From positions 1 through 64,000 of the forward strand of contig NZ_JANZKZ010000003.1 of NCBI RefSeq assembly GCF_025770725.1: a DNA stretch of 64,000 nucleotides, written 5' to 3'. Below are positions 51,311 to 61,192 of this stretch, piece by piece. Below the pieces are notes generated by a model. It saw only the letters and a program-made list of their open reading frames with translations. It ran no database searches and was not told the origin of the DNA. Each line of letters opens with the position of its first letter. Position 1 is the first letter of the stretch. The stretch comes from Sulfurospirillum oryzae. Lineage in GTDB: Bacteria; Campylobacterota; Campylobacteria; Campylobacterales; Sulfurospirillaceae. The translations under genes were made by a program, and so were the position numbers.

Positions 51311-53737
51311 ATGGGTTTCCGTATTAACACAAACGTTGCGTCACTTACTGCACAAACAAGTGCTGCAATCAACAACAGAAACTTGGACAATTCACTCTCT
51401 AAATTGTCCTCAGGTCTTCGTATCAACAAAGCAGCAGATGATGCTTCAGGTCTTGCAATTGCAAACTCTCTTCGTGCGCAAGCAAGTTCACTTGGTCAAG
51501 CTATCTCTAATGGTAACGATGCGATCGGTTTGATCCAGACTGCCGATGGTGCGCTTAGCGAGTACTCAAACATTCTTGATACTATCAAGACTAAATCTGT
51601 ACAAGCAGCATCTGATGGTCAAAATGCTACTTCTCGTTTGGCAATTCAAAAAGACATCAACCGTCTACTTGAGAACTTGAACAATATTGCTAAAACAACA
51701 TCGTTCAACGGTCAAAAACTACTTTCTGGTACATTTACCAATAAAGAGTTCCAAGTTGGTGCAAATGCAAATGAGACAATTAAAACTTCTATCGCTTCTG
51801 CTGAGACAAGCCAAATTGGTCAAACAAGCCGTACTACATTAAGTGTTGCACAGCTTGGAGAAAACAAATTAACACTAAAAAGTGCTCTTAGCGGTACTGA
51901 AATCGCTCTAGAGTCTGTTAATTTGCAAATGAACAATGATCCTGCTAATGGTATGGGTGCGCTTGCAGATATTATTAACAAACACAGTGCTGAAACAGGT
52001 ATTACTGCAAAAGCAGTTGTTTCAACAACGACTAAATCTGCAATTGCTGCTGGAACAACAGGAACTGACTTTGCTATCAATGGTGTCAATATTGGTGCTA
52101 TCAATGTTACAGCAAATGACAGCCAATCAACATTGTTAACTGCAATTAACAACAAAGCAACTGAGACAGGTGTTACTGCAACCAAAACAGCTGATGGTAA
52201 AATTACATTAGCAACAAGTGATGGTCGTGCTATCAGTGTTACAGGTGATGTTGCTGGCGTTATGGGCAGTTCTGCAGATGAGATGACTACAATTGGTCAC
52301 CTTGAAGTTGTTCAAGCTGGTTCTTCAACATTCCAAATCACTGGTTCACCTATGGGTACAGCGGTTGGTGAAGATATGACTATAACTGGTACTATGACAG
52401 CAGTTCAAGATTCAACAATTGCTGTAGGAAGTACTATTATTTCTGACAGTGTACTTGCTGCTGGTAGCAAACTTGGTATGGCTATTACTGCAACTGTTGC
52501 AATGGAATCTGCATCATCAACTAAAGATGGTACATTAACCGTTGGTTCTGTTATTGGTTCAGGTGCTAAATTAGAGCACGGTACAACTCTTGGAACAACT
52601 ATTACAACAAGAGCAACTACAACTCTTACTGCTGATATGCTTGTTAAAGCAGGTTCAACGCTTGGTGTTGGTACTGTATTTGATGCAGGTACTGTACTCC
52701 AACAAGACCTCTCTGTTTCTGGTGTTTCTTATAAAGCAGGAACAACATTAACTGTTGACGTAACATTGGCTACAGCAACTACCTTGTCAAAAGATATGAT
52801 TATTACCATTGATAAACAAAACCAAAATGCTGCAATCGGTGCTTCTAGTACACTTGTAGCAGGTACTGTTCTTGGTGAAGATCTTGTAACAACTGGCTCT
52901 GCAACCGTTGCAACAGAGATGGTTGTTAAAGCAGGTACATCACTTGTATCAGGATCAACTATCGCTGCTGGTAGTATCATGGGTGATAACATTACTGTAA
53001 GTGGTGATAGAACTACAACAGAACAGACTGACCTAAAAGTGGGCTCAACTCTTGGTAGTGGATCAATTCTTAAAGAGAATTCAACTATTGGTGGTCAAAT
53101 CCAACTTCGTGCAGCTGTTACACTTAACCAAGATACCGTTATCAAAGCAGGTTCCGTTCTTAATACTGGTACTGTTCTTAAAGCAGGTACTGTTATTAAC
53201 CAAGATATGACAGATGCTCAAGTCGGTGGTGGTGCAGGTTCAGGATTAAAAGCAGGTACAGTTCTTGGAACTGATGTAACATTAACAGATCAAGTGTATG
53301 TAAGCAAAGATTTCAATATGATCAAAGGTACTTCTGGTACTAATGCATCTCTTGCAATTGGATCTAAACTTGCTGCAAATGGTGGCGGTCAAAATAGCGT
53401 CGAATTGGGAACAACAGAATTCTCAAATCTATCTAAAATTGATGTTACAACACTTGATGGCGCTATGAAAGCAATTGATACTGTAAGTGCTGCGATGACA
53501 AACCTTGATACTATTCGTTCAGATTTAGGTTCTGTTCAAAATCAAATCACTTCAACAATCAATAACATCTCTGTAACTCAAGTAAACGTTAAGAGTGCTG
53601 AGTCTGGTATTCGTGATGTTGACTTTGCTGCAGAATCAGCTAACTTTTCTAAATTTAACATTCTTGCTCAGTCAGGAAGTTATGCAATGAGTCAAGCTAA
53701 CTCTGTTCAACAAAACGTACTTAAACTACTTCAGTAG
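51311..53737 (+). CDS. Flagellin with large repetitive central insert
   Basis: An 808-residue flagellin. The D0/D1 ends are canonical: MGFRINTNVASLTAQ to about residue 175, and NLDTIRSDLGSVQNQ to VLKLLQ at the end. Residues about 185-315 are flagellin hook-IN-like. Residues about 355-690 form an extra region of imperfect repeats rich in xxG(S/T)(V/T)L hexads. Campylobacter flagellins are about 570-580 residues, so roughly 230 are extra. It is secreted by the flagellar type III system and forms the filament; Ser/Thr richness fits heavy glycosylation by the adjacent Maf and sugar genes. AAAAGGA precedes the ATG. Confidence 0.95.
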   Translation: MGFRINTNVASLTAQTSAAINNRNLDNSLSKLSSGLRINKAADDASGLAIANSLRAQASSLGQAISNGNDAIGLIQTADGALSEYSNILDTIKTKSVQAASDGQNATSRLAIQKDINRLLENLNNIAKTTSFNGQKLLSGTFTNKEFQVGANANETIKTSIASAETSQIGQTSRTTLSVAQLGENKLTLKSALSGTEIALESVNLQMNNDPANGMGALADIINKHSAETGITAKAVVSTTTKSAIAAGTTGTDFAINGVNIGAINVTANDSQSTLLTAINNKATETGVTATKTADGKITLATSDGRAISVTGDVAGVMGSSADEMTTIGHLEVVQAGSSTFQITGSPMGTAVGEDMTITGTMTAVQDSTIAVGSTIISDSVLAAGSKLGMAITATVAMESASSTKDGTLTVGSVIGSGAKLEHGTTLGTTITTRATTTLTADMLVKAGSTLGVGTVFDAGTVLQQDLSVSGVSYKAGTTLTVDVTLATATTLSKDMIITIDKQNQNAAIGASSTLVAGTVLGEDLVTTGSATVATEMVVKAGTSLVSGSTIAAGSIMGDNITVSGDRTTTEQTDLKVGSTLGSGSILKENSTIGGQIQLRAAVTLNQDTVIKAGSVLNTGTVLKAGTVINQDMTDAQVGGGAGSGLKAGTVLGTDVTLTDQVYVSKDFNMIKGTSGTNASLAIGSKLAANGGGQNSVELGTTEFSNLSKIDVTTLDGAMKAIDTVSAAMTNLDTIRSDLGSVQNQITSTINNISVTQVNVKSAESGIRDVDFAAESANFSKFNILAQSGSYAMSQANSVQQNVLKLLQ
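52373..53380 (+). repeat. Coding repeats in the flagellin insert (about 31-residue units)
   Basis: Imperfect units such as DMLVKAGSTLGVGTVF (442-457), EMVVKAGTSLVSGSTI (536-551), TDLKVGSTLGSGSIL (573-587) and DTVIKAGSVLNTGTVL (608-623) recur, each continued by an AGT(V/I)(L/I)xxD(M/L/N) stretch. Within a unit the period is six: large aliphatic at one position, Ser/Thr four later. This resembles beta-solenoid hexapeptide patterns. Confidence 0.75.
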
Positions 53738-53789
53738 TTTAAGTACAGTAGCGTAAGCTAAGGCTGCTTAACAGCCTTAGCTACGTAAA

Positions 53790-53826
53790 AGCCCACGTCA
53801 TATTTTTATGATGTGGGCTTTTTTTA
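53790..53826 (+). terminator. Strong rho-independent terminator of the flagellin gene
   Basis: AGCCCACGTCAT (53790-53801) pairs with ATGATGTGGGCT (53808-53819, one wobble), followed by seven T. A further hairpin (AAGGCTG-CTTAA-CAGCCTT, about 53760-53778) stands just before it. Confidence 0.9.
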
Positions 53827-55821
53827 TTACTTCAAATAACTTTCAAGCTTTGAAATATACACCTGCGACATTTTTAAAAGTTGTCTTACTAGCAGAGCAT
53901 CAATATTTGTGACATGCTTATTGAGGTTAGGAAGATCTTTTGTATTGAAAAGATCGAAGATATAACTCATAACAATAGAAAAATATTCATAGTAAACTTG
54001 TGCCAGGTCTGAGCGAGTTTTATACTCCATATCACTTAAATCCCATGAGAGCTTTGCAAGCGTTTGTAGATAAGCATCTGCATGAGCAAATTTTTTCTTT
54101 TGGTGCTGTTTAATAATTTTTTCAAGCTTTTTTGCTTCTTTGATTTGGTAAGCGATTTGACCTTTGTCGCCTTCATTAAAATCGTCAGAGCCTATACTTT
54201 TGAAAAACTTCTCTATACCTTCTCGTAGATAGTCTCTATCAAGCACAGGGAGTGCTTTCCAATCATAATCACCAAAACGAAGTGGATCACATCCTTCCAA
54301 ATAAGCACCATTACTGAGATTATGGACATGATGATATTCACGCTTAAGCATTTCCGTAAAAATAGCAACTTGCTCAATCGATATCTTATAAGCAGAGAGA
54401 GTAGGAATGGTTTCGCATAGGTTACCTTTCACATACGTGATAGAGGCATTTGGGTCAAGTGATGCGCTGTGCTCGTTATGTTCACCAGTGACTTGGAATG
54501 GGTGAAAGTCACCGTGTGATTGCATCGTATCAGGATTAAGGGCTAAATCTACCCCTAGCATAAAGATCTCGGTTGCTCCCATAATGAGGAATAGACCATA
54601 CGTATATTCGCCTACACTAGGTGCTGAGAATCTTCCAAACCCTTTTTTATAAAATGTTCCTTGTTCTATAAAATGAACGTGATTGCGATCAAATCTTTGA
54701 AGTGTTGCTTCATCAACATTGGAGGCTAGAAGGATTGTTGAGTTTTTGAAATAATCAGAGTCTAAATCTTCAAAAAGTAAGGAGGTGTTTTCGCCTGGAT
54801 CAATATGGATAATAATATCTGGCGTGATACCAAAGCGTTTCAGCAATCGGCACGTTGAAAGTGCAGAGACGATGATGAAACGATCACGATTTTCCACAAC
54901 CCAATCAATATTTTTAGACGTTGATGGACCTGAAAAAAGAAGCAGTACAGGTTTGTTAGTAAAGATATTGTCGGTATAGACTTTATTCACATTTAAAAAA
55001 GAGTAGCCACGCGCTAAATAGCGAGGTGAGCTGACAAAACGAAACAACATAGCACTGTATCCATAGTTTATGTAACTTTGAGAAAGAACATGTGATTGGA
55101 GACGCTGAAGTTCTAGTTGATAATCTGTTGTAAATGGTATGTGTTTCAAATGGAGATTATAGTTATTGCCTCTATTTAAAAATTCTAAAAAGTTTTCTCT
55201 CTCTTCATTGTCATCATCGGTGAGCGAAAAGTGGAGAAAACGACCTTGTGCAAGCTCTGCATAATCCGTCACAAATAAAGAGAGGCGAAAAGTTTCAAGA
55301 TTTTTTTCTTTGATGAAAATAACTTGAGGGTTGAGCTTTTCGGCTATTTTTAAAAGATGCAATCCTAAGCCTATGCCTAAAAAGATAATTTTATGAACAC
55401 GATTCATAAAAGTTTCAGGGGTGGCATATTTGCTGACATAATTAATGATTTTAATCGTTCCCCAAAGTGAATTGTGGAAAGCGAGCTCGCTTTTATCAAT
55501 GCGATCGGCTTGCTCCTCGGATGCAAAAACATATTTTTGTGCTTTAAAAACAGCTCCTGTACGCTTGAAATCAATAGCATCAACCATACGCTTGGCTGCT
55601 TCAAGGCTGTTGCTTTTATACAAAAATTCATTGCTAGAAAGTTCTAAAATATCAAAATAGCCTTCTTCTTTGTACTCTAGGGCATAATGCTCACTATAGT
55701 GTCCCTCATCAATGAGTTGGTTGAGCAGTGAGATTTTTTCAAAAATAGGTTTATGATTTTCTTCGAGAAATTTCAAGTTTTTATTAAATGTATTGAGTGC
55801 ATTCGTTGTAATATCATTCAT
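53827..55821 (-). CDS. Motility-associated factor Maf, flagellin glycosyltransferase (DUF115)
   Basis: A 664-residue cytoplasmic protein of the Maf family: the central MAF_flag10/DUF115 domain holds LLFSGPSTSKNIDWV and GITPDIIIHIDPGENTS, and helical regions lie on both sides. Maf proteins transfer CMP-activated nonulosonic acids to flagellin Ser/Thr. Placement back-to-back with the flagellin and at the head of sugar genes supports this. The sugar is not known from sequence. Confidence 0.9.
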   Translation of the reverse strand: MNDITTNALNTFNKNLKFLEENHKPIFEKISLLNQLIDEGHYSEHYALEYKEEGYFDILELSSNEFLYKSNSLEAAKRMVDAIDFKRTGAVFKAQKYVFASEEQADRIDKSELAFHNSLWGTIKIINYVSKYATPETFMNRVHKIIFLGIGLGLHLLKIAEKLNPQVIFIKEKNLETFRLSLFVTDYAELAQGRFLHFSLTDDDNEERENFLEFLNRGNNYNLHLKHIPFTTDYQLELQRLQSHVLSQSYINYGYSAMLFRFVSSPRYLARGYSFLNVNKVYTDNIFTNKPVLLLFSGPSTSKNIDWVVENRDRFIIVSALSTCRLLKRFGITPDIIIHIDPGENTSLLFEDLDSDYFKNSTILLASNVDEATLQRFDRNHVHFIEQGTFYKKGFGRFSAPSVGEYTYGLFLIMGATEIFMLGVDLALNPDTMQSHGDFHPFQVTGEHNEHSASLDPNASITYVKGNLCETIPTLSAYKISIEQVAIFTEMLKREYHHVHNLSNGAYLEGCDPLRFGDYDWKALPVLDRDYLREGIEKFFKSIGSDDFNEGDKGQIAYQIKEAKKLEKIIKQHQKKKFAHADAYLQTLAKLSWDLSDMEYKTRSDLAQVYYEYFSIVMSYIFDLFNTKDLPNLNKHVTNIDALLVRQLLKMSQVYISKLESYLK

Positions 55822-55830
55822 GAGTGCTCC

Positions 55831-56583
55831 TTATAGTAGTCTAACAGGGTAGTGATGGTGAGAAAGTTCTTCTTTGATCATTTGGGGTGTGTATTGTGTA
55901 AAGTGGAAAATAAAGGCTGCTGCGAGTGCATCTGCCCCATTTTGTAAAGCTTCGACACCATGTTCAGGCTTGCCCATACCGCCATTGATGATAATAGGAA
56001 TATGCAGTGTATTGGCAAAGAGTTTTAAAAGCTCAGTATCATAGCCCAGTGTTGTTCCTTCTTGGTCAATGGAAGTGAGCAAAATCTCTCCAGCACCCTG
56101 CGCTTCGTACTCTTTGGCAAGTTCAATCGGGTCGATGTCAAGTAACCCCTCTTTTTTAGTGAAGACTCTGTACTTTCCATCCACTTTTTTAATGTCGATA
56201 GAGCAAACAACACATTGCGAGCCAAAAATGGTGGCGATCTCTTTGATGAATGAAGGTCGTTTAATCGCTTCAGAGTTGATAGAAACTTTGTCAGCTCCAG
56301 CTCCTAATACGGTATAGACATCTTCTATCGTTTTGATACCGCCACCGATGGTAAGGGGCATAAAGCACTCATTGGCCATATCGGTGATGATCTCGGTATT
56401 GATAGGTTCATTGTTTAAACTCGCATCAATATCTAAAACAATGAGTTCATCAACATTACGAGCATTGTAAACGCGCACAGTTGCGGTAGGATGACCGATG
56501 GTCCGAAAAGAACCAAACTGGATACTTTTAACGAGTTGCCAGTCTTTGAGTAGTACACAAGGAATAAGGCGATGTTTTAGCAT
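55831..56583 (-). CDS. HisF-like cyclase paralog for sugar acetamidino synthesis
   Basis: A 250-residue HisF-type barrel ([36 protein letters not shown]). Together with HisH and PseA it lies in the same order as Cj1314-Cj1315-Cj1316 of Campylobacter jejuni and wbpG-hisH2-hisF2 of Pseudomonas. There these deliver glutamine-derived ammonia to make acetamidino sugars. Hence a glycan role is preferred over histidine synthesis. Overlaps hisH. Confidence 0.82.
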   Translation of the reverse strand: MLKHRLIPCVLLKDWQLVKSIQFGSFRTIGHPTATVRVYNARNVDELIVLDIDASLNNEPINTEIITDMANECFMPLTIGGGIKTIEDVYTVLGAGADKVSINSEAIKRPSFIKEIATIFGSQCVVCSIDIKKVDGKYRVFTKKEGLLDIDPIELAKEYEAQGAGEILLTSIDQEGTTLGYDTELLKLFANTLHIPIIINGGMGKPEHGVEALQNGADALAAAFIFHFTQYTPQMIKEELSHHHYPVRLL

Positions 56584-57209
56584 AGCGATTCCTTGGTTAA
56601 GTTTGCAAAGTTTTTGATAATTTGAAGTCCGTGCGTTTGACTTTTTTCAGGATGAAATTGGGTTGCAAAGATATTCTCTTTTTGGATGGCACAGACAAAA
56701 GAGTGACCATAGTCACAATAGCCTATGGCATACGTTGAAGGTGCTTCAAAATAGTAAGAGTGTACAAAGTAAAAGTTGCTATGGTCGGGAATATTTTTAA
56801 ATAAAACGCTCGGATTGTGAAAGTTCATCTCATTCCAGCCTACATGAGGAATTTTTAAAGAGCTTTCTTCAAAGCGTACAACTTTCGCATCTTCTATCCA
56901 GCCTAGTCCTTGGTGCTCGCCAAATTCATAGCTTTCTTCAGCAATGAGTTGCATGCCAAGACAGATACCTAAAAAGAGTTTTTTATGCTCAAGTATCTCT
57001 ACATGTAAAAGGTCACTCAAGCCCAAACTATTGAGGTTTTTCATCGCATCCCCAAAAGCTCCGACACCGGGTAAAACGATGTGAGTAGCTTCTTTAATGA
57101 GGGCATGGTCACGAGTAATGGTAGCGGTGAAGCCTACTTTTTCAAAGGCTTTTTGCACCGAACGAAGATTTCCCATACCATAATCAATAATGACGATGTT
57201 AGCGGACAA
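56577..57209 (-). CDS. HisH-like glutamine amidotransferase subunit for sugar acetamidino synthesis
   Basis: A 210-residue class I glutamine amidotransferase with [10 protein letters not shown] (nucleophile Cys) and TQFHPEKSQ (His-Glu). It frees ammonia from glutamine for its HisF-like partner, overlapping at the next gene, and for PseA upstream, which it also overlaps. Genomic position points to nonulosonic-acid amidination, not histidine. Confidence 0.85.
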   Translation of the reverse strand: MSANIVIIDYGMGNLRSVQKAFEKVGFTATITRDHALIKEATHIVLPGVGAFGDAMKNLNSLGLSDLLHVEILEHKKLFLGICLGMQLIAEESYEFGEHQGLGWIEDAKVVRFEESSLKIPHVGWNEMNFHNPSVLFKNIPDHSNFYFVHSYYFEAPSTYAIGYCDYGHSFVCAIQKENIFATQFHPEKSQTHGLQIIKNFANLTKESLC

Positions 57210-58335
57210 TGTATTCCTCTTTTCGTACCAATGAACCGTCTATATCTTTGATAAATTTGCCATTGGCATCTCTTTGGAAGATTTTTTTATTGGTAAACGA
57301 GTCTACGATAGCGTCAAATTCCTCGCGTGTAAAGCCTGTGTATTTTAAAAATTCATTGATCGCTTTCATTGGAGGAATGCCATCGTATTTAGTCACCAAA
57401 CGCACGGCTTGTTCACGGCTAATATAGCCTAAACGAACGTCTAAACAAGCATTGTCACTGGCTCTACCAAAACCGTATTTGACGTATTTGAGGTAGTCAT
57501 GGACATGGTTACTGTAGCAATCTAGGTTTTCAAAATTTTCATAGGTGGTTTCAACACGTCTGTCTGAAACGCTAAAACCGCTTTTTTGAGCACTGCTTAA
57601 AATCTTTCGTAAATCCCACTTGATGTAATAGCCCAAGAAAAGCCCTGTAACGCCCACTCTTTGAACATCTTCATCTTCTGGGTAGAAGTAGAGTGCCAAA
57701 TCTTTCTCGCTAATGCCGTCCACGCCAAGCATGTCAGTCGCACGGTTCCCCAAAAGTCCACCAAACTCTTCAAGCCATTTACGATCTAAGCAGGCATTGT
57801 CTTTACTCGCCGCGGGTCCACCGTATTCGAGTTCAGAGTTTTCACCCCAAATGAGAAGAGGAATGTTAAAGTTGACCGCAATGTGCGCAGGGGTGGTAAA
57901 AATGCCCAAATGGTTTGGCCACTCACAATCTCCCACACGTTTGATCGCCTCTTTGATCATCGATTTATAGATTTTAGGATTGCGTTTAATGTGAATCAAA
58001 TCGACACCCAATTGGTTGAGGTTTGCAAGATTTTGACGACCCACTTCGGTAGGAATGGTCGGCTCAAAACAGACACACAGTGGGTTAAGTCCCATCTCAA
58101 GGACACTCAGCACTTGGAAAGTAGAGTCTTTTCCTCCGCTGACACCGATGATGCAGTCGTAGTATTTGTTTTTTTTATGCTTTTTGACGACCTCTAAAAA
58201 CTCTTGTTTGCGAGCTTCCCAGTCAATATCAAAATCTTTAGCCTTTTGTGACCTGCACGCATCACAGACACCATGCTCATCAAAATGCAAATCAGGTTTC
58301 GTGTCAGGCATCACACATTTGGTACAAAATCTCAT
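57199..58335 (-). CDS. pseA: N-acetyl sugar amidotransferase (PseA/WbpG family)
   Basis: A 378-residue protein with the PP-loop GVSGGKDSTF, an N-terminal zinc-like site (CTKCVMPDTKP, CDAC) and SELEYGGPAASKDN. The family activates an N-acetyl sugar with ATP and replaces oxygen by an amide from HisH/HisF, giving acetamidino-pseudaminic or -legionaminic acid. It overlaps its neighbours at both ends, forming one translation unit. Confidence 0.88.
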   Translation of the reverse strand: MRFCTKCVMPDTKPDLHFDEHGVCDACRSQKAKDFDIDWEARKQEFLEVVKKHKKNKYYDCIIGVSGGKDSTFQVLSVLEMGLNPLCVCFEPTIPTEVGRQNLANLNQLGVDLIHIKRNPKIYKSMIKEAIKRVGDCEWPNHLGIFTTPAHIAVNFNIPLLIWGENSELEYGGPAASKDNACLDRKWLEEFGGLLGNRATDMLGVDGISEKDLALYFYPEDEDVQRVGVTGLFLGYYIKWDLRKILSSAQKSGFSVSDRRVETTYENFENLDCYSNHVHDYLKYVKYGFGRASDNACLDVRLGYISREQAVRLVTKYDGIPPMKAINEFLKYTGFTREEFDAIVDSFTNKKIFQRDANGKFIKDIDGSLVRKEEYIVR

Positions 58336-59291
58336 CCTTTTTTCCTTAGAACCAGTTGCATTTTATAGCCCATTTTTTGGTCATGCAACCATTTTTCATC
58401 CAGACCTCCAAGGAAAGTTTTGGTGTTGGTGCTGTTGCCAAAATACGGGTCATCGTAATTCAGATAGTTATTCATAACGCCAATTTCGCCGATGACGGTC
58501 TCGCAACTTTCGATTTCAAAACCACATTTTAAAGCTAGTTTTTCAATTGATTTGTAAGAGTACAAGTTGACATGTTCTATACCGTCGTACATGTTGCATT
58601 TTTCTCGAAGCATTTTAGCCGCAAGTGAGTCGGAGCTTGGAATTTGTAAAAAGACGACACCTTTTTCACTTAACAGTGCTTTCATGTCTTTGAGATAGAC
58701 TTCGCCGTCTTTTAGGTGTTCAAAAACATCCCATAAGCAAATGGCTTCTAAAGGTGCTTCAAAAGTGACTTCATTAAGGAATTTATTGTAAATGGTATGA
58801 CCTTTGGCAGTGGCATACGATGCTTCTCGCTCGTTGAGTTCCACGCCAAATGTTTTCCAACCAGCTTCTTTGGCAAGGTCTAAAAAGATACCCGCGGAAC
58901 AGCCAATATCAAGGATATTTCCCTTCGGTGCAACACGCTCTATGGCGCGCAGCCCTTTGCTGTAAATGTTAGTGTAAAAATCCCCATCATTGGCAACAAT
59001 TTCACTTTGCAAGTCATGGTTGGTGCGGTAGTACTTCTCTAAATTTTCATCTTTAAACACAGGATTGAGATAGACAATATCACACTCGGTACATTTCACA
59101 TAGCGCCCACCGTCTTTGAAAAATAAAAATTGTTCATGGTTGGTTTTACATGTAGGGCATGGTCGATCTTCCAAAAGGTTTTCATAAAAAGAGCCCGTTT
59201 TTGGGTCAAAGTATTGCACACGGTTTGCGACATTGGCATTGTGCATTTTGAGGCGTTCTTCGTGTATTTCTTTAGGTGCTCTTGAACTCAT
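58332..59291 (-). CDS. SAM-dependent methyltransferase with N-terminal zinc ribbon
   Basis: A 319-residue protein: CPTC and CTEC form a zinc ribbon at residues about 43-72, then a class I methyltransferase domain with NILDIGCSAGIFLDLAKE and AICLWDVFEHLKDG. Related proteins methylate sugars in surface-glycan loci. Its overlap with pseA makes a modified nonulosonic acid likely; the exact position methylated is unknown. Confidence 0.85.
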   Translation of the reverse strand: MSSRAPKEIHEERLKMHNANVANRVQYFDPKTGSFYENLLEDRPCPTCKTNHEQFLFFKDGGRYVKCTECDIVYLNPVFKDENLEKYYRTNHDLQSEIVANDGDFYTNIYSKGLRAIERVAPKGNILDIGCSAGIFLDLAKEAGWKTFGVELNEREASYATAKGHTIYNKFLNEVTFEAPLEAICLWDVFEHLKDGEVYLKDMKALLSEKGVVFLQIPSSDSLAAKMLREKCNMYDGIEHVNLYSYKSIEKLALKCGFEIESCETVIGEIGVMNNYLNYDDPYFGNSTNTKTFLGGLDEKWLHDQKMGYKMQLVLRKKG

Positions 59292-59857
59292 GAGTGTTTC
59301 TCCGATTGGTGTTTTTTTGCGTTAAATTCATCTTTGAGGATACTAAAACGAACGGTGTTATGGTAGGTTCCCTCTTTGTAAACTTCATCTCTAAAAATGC
59401 CTTCTTGTAGCATTCCCACAGAAAGGGCTAGACGTTGCATGGCTGTGTTGGAAACCATTGTTCCGCAACAGATGCGGTGCAAGTTCATTGTATTGAAACC
59501 ATGGTCGAGAAGTAGCATGGATGCTTCTTTGGAAATGCCTTTGCCGTGGAAATTTTTATTGCCGATAAGAATGGAAAATTCTGCACTGCGGTGCAACGAT
59601 GAGATGGCAAGCAGGGTAATGTTACCGATATGTGTGTTGCTTTGTTTGTCCACAATCGCAAGCATAATACGGTCATTTTGAGAAGAGAGTTGTTCAATGT
59701 ACTGAATGGCTTGGGCTTTAGTGTAGGGAAAAACATGATGTTCACTGTACTGGCACACTTCTTCATCGTTTAACCAACTCGGATAATCACCTTGTGCATC
59801 TTCAACATTTAACCCACGAAGATAGATGTTTTTACCAATTAAAAAAGGATTAGTCAC
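59288..59857 (-). CDS. GNAT acetyltransferase (RimJ-like) of the glycan locus
   Basis: A 189-residue RimJ/RimL-type GNAT with SILIGNKNFHGKGISKEASM (acetyl-CoA loop) and LHRICCGTMVSNTAMQRLAL. In this locus it may N-acetylate an amino-sugar precursor, the role PseH or LegH plays, although it is more RimJ-like than PseH. It overlaps the methyltransferase gene by 4 bases. Confidence 0.8.
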   Translation of the reverse strand: MTNPFLIGKNIYLRGLNVEDAQGDYPSWLNDEEVCQYSEHHVFPYTKAQAIQYIEQLSSQNDRIMLAIVDKQSNTHIGNITLLAISSLHRSAEFSILIGNKNFHGKGISKEASMLLLDHGFNTMNLHRICCGTMVSNTAMQRLALSVGMLQEGIFRDEVYKEGTYHNTVRFSILKDEFNAKKHQSEKHS

Positions 59858-59890
59858 ACGGAACCTCCGCCAAAGTTTAGTTTTTTCATT

Positions 59891-61192
59891 TTACTTTAAT
59901 TCCTCTTTGTTTTCCCATACTTTCGCAAACGCTCTTACTACATCGTCCATATCTTCTCTGCTCATTCCTGGGCGCATAAGTTCATGGGTAAAAAGACGTT
60001 CAAAATGCAGACTCTCACACACGGGGCAGTCGCCTTTTTGGTACGTTACATTGGAGAGGTTAAATGGATAGCCTTTGCTGCCAAACGCAATTTTGTGCGC
60101 AAAAAGTGGTTGCAGATAAATCGGTTTCACATACCCGCATCCCATCAAAACATCAGAGTCATCGCGCATGATGGTTCGAGGTAGTTCGGCTTTGACCGCT
60201 TTGATGAAAACATCACGGTGGATACCAGCAAGGCTTGCGTCAAACTCTAAAGGATGCACGTAAAAAGCATGTTTGACATGTTTGCGTGTTGTGGTTGTTT
60301 TAAGGCAAGGAATGCTTTTAAGCGCCTCGTTGATGTAGGCGACATTTTCTTGACGTGTTTGAAGTAAAGAGGGGAGTTTTTTGAGCTGTTCACGCGCCAC
60401 CGCACACTCCATCTCTGTCATACGAAAGTTAAAGCCGACCATGTTGACAAGCTCGCTTGGTGCGCTAAAGCCTTTATTGGCGATGACCGATTCGGCGTGG
60501 TTGCGGATGAGTTGGAGTTTATTCGCCAGTGCGTCATCATTGGTGACGATAACACCGCCTTCACCTGAGTGGATATGCTTGTGGTAATTGAGTGAAAAAA
60601 CACCCATATCGCCCAATGTTCCGGCAAATTCGTTTTTATACATCGCACCTGGTGCTTGAGCGGCATCTTCGATAACGATGAGGTTATGTTTTTTAGCAAG
60701 TGCGTTGATGGCTTCTACGTCATAAGGTTGTCCAAAAATATCCACTACGATGATGGCTTTGGTTTTTGGAGTGATTTTTTGCTCGACACTTTTTGGGTCT
60801 AAACAATAGGTGTCTTTTTCAACATCGGCAAATACGGGAATACCGCCGTAAAAAAGCGGAGCAACGGCTGAGGCGGACATGGTGTAGGGGCTCACGATGA
60901 CTTCATCACCCGCTTCGATCCCAGCGGCTCCTACAGCGCAAATAAGTCCCGAAGTAGCGGAGTTGACACTGATGGCATGTTTGACACCAAAAAACTCAGC
61001 CCACTCTTTCTCAAAAGCACGTACTTCACTTCCACCGTAAAAATCCTCATGCCAAGCGCCAAGGTAGGTGGAGAGTTTCCCACTGCGAAGTACGCGTAAT
61101 ACGGCTTCTTCTTCCTCTGCCCCTATGGTGTTGTAAGCGGGGAAAGGTTTGGATCTTACCTTTTCTGCGCCGTTGATGGCTAATTTTTTCAT
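59891..61192 (-). CDS. DegT/DnrJ/EryC1-family sugar aminotransferase
   Basis: A 433-residue PLP enzyme: Lys205 in SLNYHKHIHSGEGG should bind PLP, with Asp176 in IEDAAQA. The family transaminates keto-sugars in nonulosonic-acid and other glycan pathways (PseC and LegC are relatives). The C-terminal part is longer than usual and contains DCPVCESLHFE. It overlaps the Gfo/Idh/MocA gene by 4 bases, so the two probably act in sequence: oxidation, then amination. Confidence 0.88.
   Translation of the reverse strand: MKKLAINGAEKVRSKPFPAYNTIGAEEEEAVLRVLRSGKLSTYLGAWHEDFYGGSEVRAFEKEWAEFFGVKHAISVNSATSGLICAVGAAGIEAGDEVIVSPYTMSASAVAPLFYGGIPVFADVEKDTYCLDPKSVEQKITPKTKAIIVVDIFGQPYDVEAINALAKKHNLIVIEDAAQAPGAMYKNEFAGTLGDMGVFSLNYHKHIHSGEGGVIVTNDDALANKLQLIRNHAESVIANKGFSAPSELVNMVGFNFRMTEMECAVAREQLKKLPSLLQTRQENVAYINEALKSIPCLKTTTTRKHVKHAFYVHPLEFDASLAGIHRDVFIKAVKAELPRTIMRDDSDVLMGCGYVKPIYLQPLFAHKIAFGSKGYPFNLSNVTYQKGDCPVCESLHFERLFTHELMRPGMSREDMDDVVRAFAKVWENKEELK

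Noticed and set aside
52373-53380. CRISPR or tandem DNA repeat in the flagellin region
   Set aside because: The repetition is degenerate at DNA level, in frame and continuous with flagellin coding sequence; no identical direct repeats with spacers.
55831-57209. hisF and hisH as histidine-biosynthesis genes
   Set aside because: They overlap each other and pseA within a flagellar glycan locus in the order known for acetamidino-sugar synthesis; no other his gene is nearby.
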